DNA from: Cladosporium sp. IMV 00045
Lineage: Eukaryota > Ascomycota > Dothideomycetes > Cladosporiales > Cladosporiaceae
DNA length: 14,479 nt
Direction of reading: 5' to 3'
NCBI GenBank assembly: GCA_001931905.2
Contig: MSJI02000679.1
Coordinates: 3,077 to 17,555 of the forward strand
Shown here: positions 1 to 8,015 of the stretch, piece after piece
How the letters are laid out: every line of letters begins with the position of its first letter
Position numbering within the stretch: the stretch's first letter is position 1
Translations under genes and position numbers: made by a program
The notes under the pieces: generated by a model
Told to the model about the DNA's origin: nothing
Seen by the model: only the letters and a program-made list of their open reading frames with translations
Databases searched by the model: none

Positions 1-305
1 CCCCCTTGCCGCTTGATGAGACATGAGCCAAAATCTGAGCAAGCACCATGAGAGGACATCAGCAGGGGGGAAGCGCGAAAGGCAAGGCGGACGGACAAGC
101 ACAAGATGCGCCTCTTCATGCTTGATGCTTTCAAGCACCATTAATTGAATGGTTTGTGGTTTCACGAGACACGGTACTGTACCCCCGTGATACCACTGGT
201 CTTCTGTTTCGAGTTCGTAGCGACATATATAGGGAGTCTTCCCAGGTACAGTACAGAGCTTCTCACATACCACACCACTCCGCGTACCGCCACACCACGG
301 TCAGG
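1..305 (+). promoter_or_regulatory. upstream region of the secreted-protein gene
   Basis: No gene is supported here. The open frame of the downstream gene extends back to 156, but that part reads unlike a protein N-terminus and lies across the TATA box, so I treat it as 5' flank and leader. Visible elements are a perfect 7-bp inverted repeat with a 5-nt loop (119-137), an interrupted palindrome GGTACTGTACC (173-183), the near-mirror GGTACAGTAC (245-254), and a TATA box at 226-231. No regulator can be named from these. Confidence 0.4.
226..231 (+). promoter_or_regulatory. TATA box
   Basis: TATATA sits 75 bases upstream of the chosen ATG at 306. That leaves room for transcription to start around 255-265 and a short leader of about 40-50 bases. 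The placement supports the Met at 306 over the earlier in-frame Met at 156, which would lie upstream of the TATA box. Confidence 0.5.
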
Positions 306-1157
306 ATGCTTCGAGCTCTCTTCGTACATTGCTTCATGGCTACAGCTTACGGACTCGCCATAGTAAATGGCGGTGACGCGCCTATGGCAAACACACGCTT
401 AGAAAGTAGCGGGGAGACTCCATACCGGACCACGGCAAGGTCGCTCGATCAAGACGAGACCAGCTGTCACGGCATCAGTGGCGACTACTGGGTCATGTCT
501 CGGGACCTCATAATCGAGAATGTCCGCCTTTTCTGTGAGCAGGATGCTCCGATAATGAAGTACAACCAAGACACCGTCAACGAGCTGCAGTTGAACGTGA
601 GAAACTTGAACGAAGATACAAGTACGCAGAGACCAAAGGACGCCCCAGACTGTACCGCGCGCTTTCAGAACGCTGTGATCGACGGTTGCGATGGCAATGA
701 CATGCTCAACAATCCTCACAATTACAAATTCGGCGCAACTCTGCAAACCGTAGATGGATGGGAGTATAAAATGACACCCTTGAGTAAGCAAGTTAACGAG
801 GTCACCTGCGATATCTCTTACAAGTTTTGGTGGGATGGCTTCGAAGTTCGCGGCAAAAACTTTCCAAGTGCGTTGATGGGTGCGAATGGCGAAGGCCTTC
901 GAAAGGAGTTGTCCGGTTGCGGTGCGATGAAAGCATGGAAGTTTGAGCAGACTCCCGACGACTGCTGCTACCAATGGTATGCATCAGGCAAGTTGCCGAT
1001 CGGCATCAAAGGTTGCGTCGGCAGAGCGATTCAATCAGCAGGTGGCGCCTCCAATGGTGGCTGCAAGCGCGACACCGGCAGTATTGAAGAATGGCCTGGC
1101 TATGGCGATGGTGATAGGCATACGTTCAAGCAGCCAACGTCATCAGGCTGGCACTAG
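306..1157 (+). CDS. secreted cysteine-rich protein, resembling the tail region of killer-toxin-like chitinases
   Basis: A 283-residue protein from the ATG at 306. Residues 1 to about 17 (MLRALFVHCFMATAYGLA) look like a signal peptide, so the product is probably secreted. The mature part holds ten cysteines (54, 77, 116, 128, 168, 205, 220, 221, 237, 253), enough for five disulfides. Recognisable blocks are IDGCDGND and NNPHNYKFGA (about 125-144), WDGFEVRGKNFP (176-187), and DCCYQWYASGKLPIG (219-233). From memory, these blocks recur in the cysteine-rich segment after GH18 domains of fungal subgroup-C chitinases and in small stand-alone secreted proteins. No GH18 catalytic motif (DxxDxDxE) is present, so I do not call it an enzyme. 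It is a single exon in this reading. The frame is clean with no lesions, unlike its neighbours. The function is unknown; a host- or competitor-facing role is inference only. Confidence 0.72.
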   Translation: MLRALFVHCFMATAYGLAIVNGGDAPMANTRLESSGETPYRTTARSLDQDETSCHGISGDYWVMSRDLIIENVRLFCEQDAPIMKYNQDTVNELQLNVRNLNEDTSTQRPKDAPDCTARFQNAVIDGCDGNDMLNNPHNYKFGATLQTVDGWEYKMTPLSKQVNEVTCDISYKFWWDGFEVRGKNFPSALMGANGEGLRKELSGCGAMKAWKFEQTPDDCCYQWYASGKLPIGIKGCVGRAIQSAGGASNGGCKRDTGSIEEWPGYGDGDRHTFKQPTSSGWH

Positions 1158-1491
1158 ACAAGCACTTACTGTTATCCATACTGGCTTATACAGTAACGTA
1201 CTGTACAGTGACTGGCGATTCCAGTGTCCTCTTGCGCACTTACATATTGATTGTAAACAACATATATTGGTTGTGTGAAGCTTATATAATGTCTCTGTGT
1301 AAGTCATATAGTAGTTGTAAATGAGATACATATAATGCGTTTGTTAAACATATAAGTTATATTAAGTCTGTAACTTAGGACATACATAACATTTCTACAG
1401 CTTGCCCCACAGGTGCAAACCCGGAAAGCTCCGAGCATGACTACTCAAGCTGTTCCCTCGCACGGCCCGGCAAGCCTTTCCTGCATGAACC
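1158..1491. other. AT-rich intergenic region
   Basis: No gene is supported. The stretch from about 1250 to 1400 is rich in ATAT/TATA runs and probably holds the 3' end of the secreted-protein gene. A 10-bp perfect palindrome ACTGTACAGT lies at 1200-1209 and contains another copy of the GTACTGTAC-like core seen upstream of that gene. The left copy of a 10-bp direct repeat lies at 1344-1353. I found no inverted terminal repeat for the following transposase. Confidence 0.5.
1344..1353. repeat. left copy of 10-bp direct repeat TTAAACATAT
   Basis: This is identical to 2477-2486. The two copies bracket the broken transposase, and the right copy begins at its last codon. Tc1/mariner elements duplicate only TA, so a 10-bp duplication would point to a different insertion or repair event. 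Chance is also possible in AT-rich DNA. Confidence 0.35.
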
Positions 1492-2476
1492 ATGGCGCCG
1501 CGTCTCGCACAGTCTCAGTCAGCGAGACCAAGTGTACAATATGATTCGGTCAAGCTCGCTATGTGACAGGGATATCGCTGATATCGTCGGCTGCAGTCAG
1601 CGCACCGTCGTTAGGGTTCGAGCCAACGTCCGAGCCTTCGAGGCCCCATCTGCGCCAAAAGCCATCGGCAGACGGGCTTCGCGCATGACTTCACACGTCC
1701 TGGACGCGCTACCGGACCGCCTCCTTATCAAGCCGGACCTATACATCGATGAAATGGTAGAATTCATATCGGACAAGTTCGACATAAGCGTCTCTGAGCA
1801 TAGCGTTCGCAGATCACTTAAAGCGTGTGATTGGTCGAAGAAGAAGACTCAGCGTGTAGCGTGTTGCGTGCGAGAGGGACAACAACCTACGTGACGCGTG
1901 CTTGTACGAGCCTTCGGAGTATGTATCTTATCAGCTTGTGTTTGTAGACGAGTCTGGATGTGATACACTTGCCGGTATACGGCGCACTGGCTGGGCACCC
2001 CGAGGCATGCCCGCTATTCAAACCGCAAGATTCCATCGCGGAGATAGACATCAGATTCTGCCAGCATACACACAGGATGGAGTCATGCACAGTCGCATAT
2101 TCCAGGGATCAACCGATGGTGAGTTCTTTGAAGACTTCATCAAAGAGCTGTTACCAATGTGTGGGCGTTGGCCTGAGCCGAACTCTGTTCTTGTAATGGA
2201 CAACGCTTCTTTCTACCAGGGCACATCAATCAAAGAGCTTTGCAAGGAAGCAGGAGTTATGCTATTCTTCTTGTCACCCTATTCTCCCGACTTGAATCCA
2301 ATCGAAGAGTTGTTTCCGCAGCTCAAAGCATTTATACGTCGTCATTGGCGGAAGCAGGCGCACAATTTCGACAATTTCGGTGACTTCTTAAGATGGGCCG
2401 TTGGTCTTGTGGGAAACGACGTCCAAAGCGCTCAGGGGCGATTCAAATATTCTGGGTTGACTATCGATCGATCTCA
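1354..2476 (+). mobile_element. remnant of a Tc1/mariner DNA transposon
   Basis: The limits are tentative. They are set by the 10-bp direct repeats on either side of the broken transposase, not by terminal inverted repeats, which I could not find. The right end falls directly on the end of the neighbouring minus-strand pseudogene, so there is no room for a 3' untranslated part or terminal repeat. This suggests truncation at that junction. Confidence 0.4.
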
Positions 2477-2480
2477 TTAA
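1492..2480 (+). pseudogene. Tc1/mariner (DDE_3-type) transposase, frameshifted
   Basis: This codes for a cut-and-paste transposase of the Tc1/mariner/IS630 superfamily. The likely start is ATG 1492 (MAPRLAQSQ). A shift of +1 near 1515-1523 is needed to enter the frame holding the helix-turn-helix (CDRDIADIVGCSQRTVVRV, about 1562-1618). The site reads TCTCAGTCAG, consistent with a 4-bp TCAG duplication. A second +1 shift near 1858-1878 leads into the catalytic part, because the upstream frame stops at 1892-1894. The catalytic triad is complete: VDES (first Asp), VMDNAS (second Asp), then NPIEE with 34 residues between the second Asp and the Glu, giving DD34E. The stop is at 2478-2480. Without the two shifts the length would be about 325-330 residues, usual for the family. 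The lesions make it non-functional as read. No terminal inverted repeats were found, so the element ends are lost or too diverged to see. Confidence 0.85.
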
Positions 2481-2486
2481 ACATAT
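2477..2486. repeat. right copy of 10-bp direct repeat TTAAACATAT
   Basis: Identical to 1344-1353. This copy supplies the stop codons of both converging reading frames: TAA at 2478-2480 for the transposase and, on the minus strand, TAA at 2479-2477 for the pseudogene to the right. Confidence 0.35.
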
Positions 2487-3138
2487 CCAGGAGTTTCGCG
2501 ACTGTACAGCTCGCCCTCCTCGAACTTCTGGCGAAATTCTAGAAGCCATATCGGAAGGTCATTATGGAAAGACTCCGCTATTCCCTCCGATGCTCCTCCA
2601 CCGATGAGGATATCAATGCGCTCTTTTTGATAGAACAAGTTTAGTCTAAAGCCTTGCGTAATAAGGATTTCTCCCGCTTTCGCAAACTGGCTGATCCACT
2701 CTTGTGAGTTGGCTTAATTTTGCTGCCATTTGACGTAGTCTTGGATGGCTTTCTCGTGAGAGCCGGGGATGCCCAACGCATCCAAGACGATCGCTTTGAC
2801 GACACTACCAAAAGCGGGGTCATCCGTCCAGGAGAGCATTGTAGACTTCCTTACTGCGATGCTGGGGAACATTCGTTCATTTGCACCTGAGCCATTCTAG
2901 GGTGGGGTGGTCCAGTATCTCGATGTGTTTCGTTGCGTTAGTCAGCCTCTGCATATAGTTGCTGACGAATAGTGTCCGGAACGTCGCGACGGCTTTCGAA
3001 TTTATTTCCTGCGTTCATATACGCCACGAGCTTTCTCATATGTGCTGTCAATAACTTGTAATGCTTTCCACCATGTGGGTCCCGCCAACAATGACCTTGG
3101 TTGTTCTTGCAGGGTCGGCCGGGACAACGCATAGTCCT

Positions 3139-3152
3139 ACTGTATATACAGT
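3139..3152. repeat. 14-bp perfect palindrome
   Basis: ACTGTATATACAGT is a perfect palindrome. It lies in the 3137-3159 overlap where the pseudogene changes reading frame, just before its cysteine-rich block, so it may mark the site of a small insertion or repair event. Confidence 0.4.
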
Positions 3153-3873
3153 GCGCCAATGCGCAGCCTCCCCGCTAGCGTGCGTTTCGGCATCCTGTTG
3201 CAGGGCTTATTGATTACGCATACGTCGAGTCGCAGTCTGCCGTCCTCTCCGTCCAGAATATGCCTGCGGGGCTGCATCCCGCGGCCGAAAGCGGAAGGTG
3301 ATCTTAACAAGCAGATGTTTTCAACTCCAGCTTTTCCTCGATAAGGGAACAATCAACCTCGAGACCTACGAAGCCTTTCGTGAGATCATGCTCTGCACGC
3401 TTGTTCACTGACACTACTACAAGGGTATCACATGGCTCGGGACGATTATGCTGCAAAAACTCCCGCTCTAGCGACGCGTCCAGACTGTGTCGCAGGGTCG
3501 CTTCCCAGAAAGCCTTGGGGCTCAAGAAAACACACTCTTCAGTGTTCATGCCCAATCGCTTTGTCTTTAGCACAGCCTTGCATTCTAGGGTGTAGCATAG
3601 CGTGCCCACAGGTGGCCCGGTAATGCCATCCCACTCTTGCAAAAGCAGCGCGCCGCCCTCATCACTTTGCTCTTCCATATCTTGGGCTTTATTCTCTTCT
3701 CCCTCTTGTTGCTGAAGCGCATGAGGTTCAGCGGAAGGGCCAGTAGACTGTGGACGCGATTGGGTAAGGTTGGGCCAATTGAGCTCAGCCCAGAAATCGA
3801 ACGGGTCAGGCTCGTCGAATGTGGAGATGGCGCCACCGTTGAAGAAATCGTCGAAACTCGACGGGTCGTCCAT

Positions 3874-4715
3874 AGTGCTTACGCCGGGCTGAGCGCGCCG
3901 CAGGTTTCAGCAGTGATCTACGACATGAGATTTGCCACGAATGCTTGCCTTGATAAAAGTTACGGCAACAAGGACGAGGGTGCGCGCGGAAAGTTGTGGA
4001 GGTGAGAGGCTTGAACATGCACGGCGACACCTCTTGGAGTGCCACACGTTGCGAGATTACACGTGACTTCAGTTCCAAACACTTCCATCAGGTTCGACGC
4101 CAAGCATATACTCGTCACAGTCGAGAAGCAAAGCTGAGAGCAATGACTGCAGCAGGTCTCAGGCTCGAGCAGATTTTGGAGATAACTACTAATTGGGAAC
4201 AGAGTTGTAACAGCTACAGTACGCAGGTTTTGAGAGTCTACAAGATAATGATACTTTACTCCAGGCTTGACCACTCGTTGTCAGTGGACCTTCAGCTCCA
4301 GCCGACACTACGCGCAAGGCGCGGGCCGAACCGGATTGCGGTAAGTCTAAGGAAAATGATGAGCAACTTGTGCTTCCGCAAGCTGCGCGAATTACAGAAC
4401 AGCTACGGTGCTGCACGTTGCGGGCCTCCTCATGCACGGACGCGTGACTAAATTCCACCAATGTGTGGCGGCACACAACCCAATTCGAGATAAAGCGCTA
4501 GATATAGGCGGTCTTTGTTTGATGATAAAGCCTTACAGGGTCTCTAGCGCTCGCGCGACCTATACCCTGCAGCCTTAGATTCACAGCCCTCCGGTGCCCC
4601 GCTCAGATCTGCACCAACATCTTCACCGGTCCTCGACCCTGTTTATTATCTAGTATGCAGGCCTCTGAAGATATCGTAGTAAGTTGACGACAAATGACTA
4701 CTCGGTCTCGACGAT
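3874..4715. other. gene-less spacer between divergent genes
   Basis: Several open frames of 90-150 codons run through here on both strands, but none has recognisable motifs, a repeat-free conserved core or a coherent partner frame, so I call no gene. The stretch should contain the former promoter of the minus-strand pseudogene and, at its right end, the promoter of the HET-NACHT-ankyrin gene. No clear TATA box was seen within 100 bases of that gene's ATG. Confidence 0.5.
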
Positions 4716-7700
4716 ATGCGACTTCTCAACGTCGACAGCTTTGATCTTGTCGACTTTCATGACAACAACATACCACCTTACGTGGCTGCCTCTCACCGTT
4801 GGCAGAACGGCAAGGAGGCGACGTTTCAAGATATTCGTGATCGTCGGAACACGAACAGCGAAGGCTACCAGAAGGTTGAGGCATTTGCGACCTTCGTCCG
4901 AAACACTTTTCCTGCCGCCGGATGGCTATGGATAGACACATGCTGCATAAACAAGGACAGCGCCGCCGAGCTATCCGAAGCCATTAATTCTATGTTTGAG
5001 TGGTATCACAACGCAAAGTTGTGCCTTGCATACCTGGCAGATGTGGAAACAGGCCACGAAATAAACTGTTTCGAAAGAAGCGAGTGGTTCGAGAGGGGCT
5101 GGACACTGCAAGAACTGCTTGCGCCTCAATTGGTCCTTTTTGTGACGAAGAGCTGGCAAGTCATAGGCCATAAAGGAGGCTTCGCTGGCGGAGGTCATCG
5201 GTGCTTCATTGGGGGTAACCTTGGAGAAACAATAGCACGAATCACAGGTATTCCAAAGCAGGTGCTTCGTGATTATGACGCAAGCTACGCTTTGAACGTG
5301 GATGAGAAGTTGAAGTGGATGGAGAATCGGACCACAACACGGGAAGAAGACATGTCTTATGCATTGTACGGGATACTCAATGTAACGATAGGTGCCAATT
5401 ACGGAGAGAAATTTGATGGAGCAAGGCGACGCCTCCTCGCAGCGATCCACCAACAGGACGCCATGGTCTTACAGCAAGCCGAGTACTACAGAAAGATCTG
5501 TGACTGGCTCTCTCCATCCGATCCGTGGGCTAGCCATGAATTGGCCCGCGAGCGGCATGAGCCTCAAACGGGCTCCTGGTTGCTTCAGCACCATCGATAC
5601 GTGGCGTGGAAGTCTGGATCGACGAGGTTTCTTTGGGTGCACGGAAATCCTGGATGCGGAAAGACGATACTTTTCTCCACGGCTATCGAAGACATCCGGA
5701 TGCATTGCCAGAATGCAGCTAGCGCCGCACATGTCATCTTTTACTTCTCCTTCTCCGATAACAAAAAGCAGACCTATGCAGATTTCATACTTTCACTTGT
5801 GGTCCAGCTGGGTTGGAAGGAACCTGGTCTATCAATGCTCCGCCAAGCGTACAGGCGACCGGATAGGAGGCGATTAGGTGTAGAGGATTTGGAGAAGATT
5901 TTCTTGTCTTCTACCGCAGTACACAACGAGGTCTTCCTTCAGCTGGACGCGCTTGACGAATGTCCTGATACTGAGGGAGTGCGGCGAAAAGTTTTGAGTG
6001 GCATAGCACAGCTCTTTGATCGGGCAAAAAATGTGCGCATACTTGCGACAAGTCGTGATGTGCAAGACGTGCGTCATTTCATGCAAAATATCAGCGCTGA
6101 CTCGATCCCTCTCGGAGTTCATGAGGTCAAGACAGACCTACGAAAGTACATCTCTACTCAGATGTCATCCACACCCAAGCTTTCTCGATTGAATTCTACA
6201 ACAAAGATGTTCGTAGAAGAGACTTTGTTACAAAAAGCAGACGGCATGTATGTCAACATATTAAAACGTTTTTTTTTTTTTTTTCTGGAAGTGACAGAAT
6301 GCTGACTCGTTCCTCTGCAAAAGGTTCAGATGGGTATACTGTCAGCTACAAGAGCTATCGCAGTCTAAGTCTACTAAGCCGAAACTGATCAAGACGATGC
6401 TCCTCGGACTTCCTAAAGATCTGCATGGAACTTATGAGCGCATGCTCGGGAAAATTCTCGAGCACGATCGTCCTTATGCGCTCACACTACTTCGATGGCT
6501 TACGTATGCACAGTCACCTATGTGTCTGGAAGAGCTTGCCGAAGCTAGCATCATTGACCCAACTGACGACGCAAATGCTCATGGGTCCGTTGACTTTGAG
6601 GACCGAGGCTGCTGGGAAGACATTCTCGAGATACTCGAAGGATTCGTCATCCTGGAGAGAGCTGATCGAGACGATATGGACGATGACGCAACGAACTTTC
6701 GAGCCGCCGGTTCGAGCAGGAGTAACACTGGCCGCACGACGTCCTGTCGTGTCGGAAAGCATGCGAGAGTCAAGCTCGCTCATTTCTCCGTGAAGGAATA
6801 CCTGGAGTCTCAACGCCCAATTGGGAGCGAGACAAAGGGATTCCACTTCGATCCCGCAGAGGAGCATAGTCATCTGATGCAAAGTTGTATCGTGTATCTC
6901 GCTCACTATGGTGACTCTTCTGAGAAGACCTCAACCACGCAGGATCTCGCAGCTTTTCCACTCCTCGGATATGCTGCCAAGAATTGGTACCGGCACGCAT
7001 CGCTACAGCGGGGTAGCTGTGGCACCCGAGAATTATCCCTGCTCACCTCTAAATCTCGAAAGCACGATTGGCTTCTAGTTCATGATCCTGACCGCAGCTG
7101 GAATAGCACTTTCCAAGTAGTTCAAGGTGTTCTCGGGGGTGCATTGTATTACGCGAGTCTACTCGGCCTCGAAACAGCAGTACAGCATCTGCTGAGTGAG
7201 GGAGCAGACGTCAATGCTCGAGGAGTACAGCGCGATGGTGCGCTGCAGGCAGCATCGAACGAAGGTCGCGAGGCGGTGGTGCAGGAACTCATCGATGCAG
7301 GAGCTGATGTCGACATTCAAGGAGGATTTTTCGGATTCCCGCTGCAAGCTGCCTCTTATGGAAACTACGAGAACGTGGTCCGGATGCTGATCCATGCAGG
7401 AGCAGACATCAACGCTCAAGGAGGCTATTTCGGCACTGCGCTGCAGGCAGCATCATTCGAAGGCCACAGAAAGATTGTCCAGATTTTGGTGGATATGGGG
7501 GCAGATATCAACGCTCAGGCAGGAGAGTGTGGCAGTGCATTGCAGGCAGCATCCTTTGGTGGCCACAAAGATGTAGTTCAAATACTTGTGGACGAAGGTG
7601 CAGACGTCAACGCTGAGGGAGGAGAGTGCGGTAATGCGTTGCAGGCGGCATCATACGGGCGCCATATGGAGGTGGTGCAGATATTGATGGAAGCAGGGGC

Positions 7701-7791
7701 AGGCCTTGAAGTTGAAGAGGGGGCATATGATATCGTGCTGGCAATTTCATCGGATGACGAAGCTCAGTCGTCGTCTTCTGAGGGTTTCTAG
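4716..7791 (+). CDS. HET-NACHT-ankyrin NLR-like receptor (spliced)
   Basis: Read as 4716-6247 joined to 6324-7791, giving 999 residues. The N-terminus is a HET domain: it starts MRLLNVD and has PPYVAASHRW, WIDTCCINK (72-80), AYLADV and RGWTLQELLAP (127-137), with TTREEDMSYALYGI closing the domain. A NACHT NTPase module follows, with Walker A GNPGCGKT (310-317) and Walker B LDALDE (410-415), and an ATSR sensor-like motif. After the intron comes a helical region (FRWVYCQL to HFSVKEYLES). Residues 783-980 are six 33-residue ankyrin repeats. Fungal HET-NACHT proteins act as STAND switches: the repeats sense a ligand, NTP drives assembly and HET triggers cell death, as in heterokaryon incompatibility. 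The motifs look intact, so it is probably functional. The ATG at 4716 fits the usual HET start. Splicing restores the expected DGMFRW junction. The ligand is unknown. Confidence 0.88.
6248..6323 (+). other. spliceosomal intron of the HET-NACHT-ankyrin gene
   Basis: A 76-base intron with 5' GTATGT, a CTGAC branch-point match at 6302-6306 and 3' AAAAG. Removing it joins GGC-AT to G-TTC and yields the family-typical DGMFRW. Without removal the frame stops at 6303-6305. It contains a run of 16 T (6269-6284), unusually long for so short an intron. Confidence 0.85.
7138..7731 (+). repeat. six tandem 99-bp ankyrin repeats
   Basis: Units begin at 7138, 7237, 7336, 7435, 7534 and 7633, each exactly 33 codons. 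The shared core is ALQAAS, a helix with V-Q-L, then GADVNA or GADINA and a glycine-rich loop. The first unit is the most divergent (ALYYAS). The last has lost the GADVN turn (GAGLEV) and caps the array. DNA cores such as TGCAGGCAGCATC recur in units 2, 4 and 5. Confidence 0.9.
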
Positions 7792-8015
7792 AGAATTTTG
7801 TGTTGCACCGGAGTAATTTAACATAAACATCTCCTTGTTTCACGGATCCTAAGATTTGACAGCCTCGAGCTCTGGATGATTCCTTTATTGAGGCAGGCTC
7901 TGTTCTATGAAATTATGACAAATATATAATTTGAAAGAAACTGTTCGATAACGTTACCGGCACGCCAAAATTGTTGCCTAGTGCGTCCAAGATGTCATCC
8001 AGTTGACTAACATAA
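7792..8015. other. spacer between the receptor gene and the LINE remnant
   Basis: No gene is supported. The first part should hold the 3' end of the receptor transcript. The 5' truncation point of the LINE lies somewhere here or just right of it; the last stop in the LINE frame is TAA at 8013-8015. No target-site duplication matching the sequence after the A-tail was recognised. Confidence 0.45.

Larger units (their letters stand above)
2477..3873 (-). pseudogene. decayed copy of a widespread fungal protein family of unknown function
   Basis: Successive minus-strand frames recall one family common in Pezizomycotina genomes. The order is an acidic N-terminus (MDDPSSFDDFF, from 3873), a conserved block with FLSPKAFWEATLRHSLDA and VVVSVNKRAEHDLTKGF (about 3556-3350), a cysteine-rich stretch MRCPGRPC then CW with GKHYKL (about 3130-3050), RRDVPDTIRQQLYAEA (to about 2941), and a C-terminal part with ALGIPGSHEKAIQDYVKWQQ and FLIGGG-like ILIGGGASEGIA (about 2780-2570). 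The frame changes at least three times (around 3350-3240, 3159-3137 and 2940-2900). An in-frame TAA at 2716-2714 replaces what looks like a Gln codon. The N-terminal frame stops at 3304-3306. The family has no function that I know; the cysteines could bind zinc, which is inference. The family identity is from memory; the multi-frame decay is seen directly. Confidence 0.65.

Noticed and set aside
156..305. N-terminal extension of the secreted-protein frame to the Met at 156
   Set aside because: The extension spans the TATA box and would bury the signal peptide that starts at 306.
399..974. 191-codon minus-strand open frame
   Set aside because: It is antisense to the secreted-protein gene, has no motifs and is a shadow of that frame.
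4088..4100. tRNA-like B box (GGTTCGACGCC)
   Set aside because: The flanking bases do not form a T-arm stem, and there is no A box or acceptor stem.
3996..4451. 151-codon plus-strand open frame
   Set aside because: There are no recognisable domains or plausible upstream signals, and competing frames lie on the opposite strand; it is likely chance.
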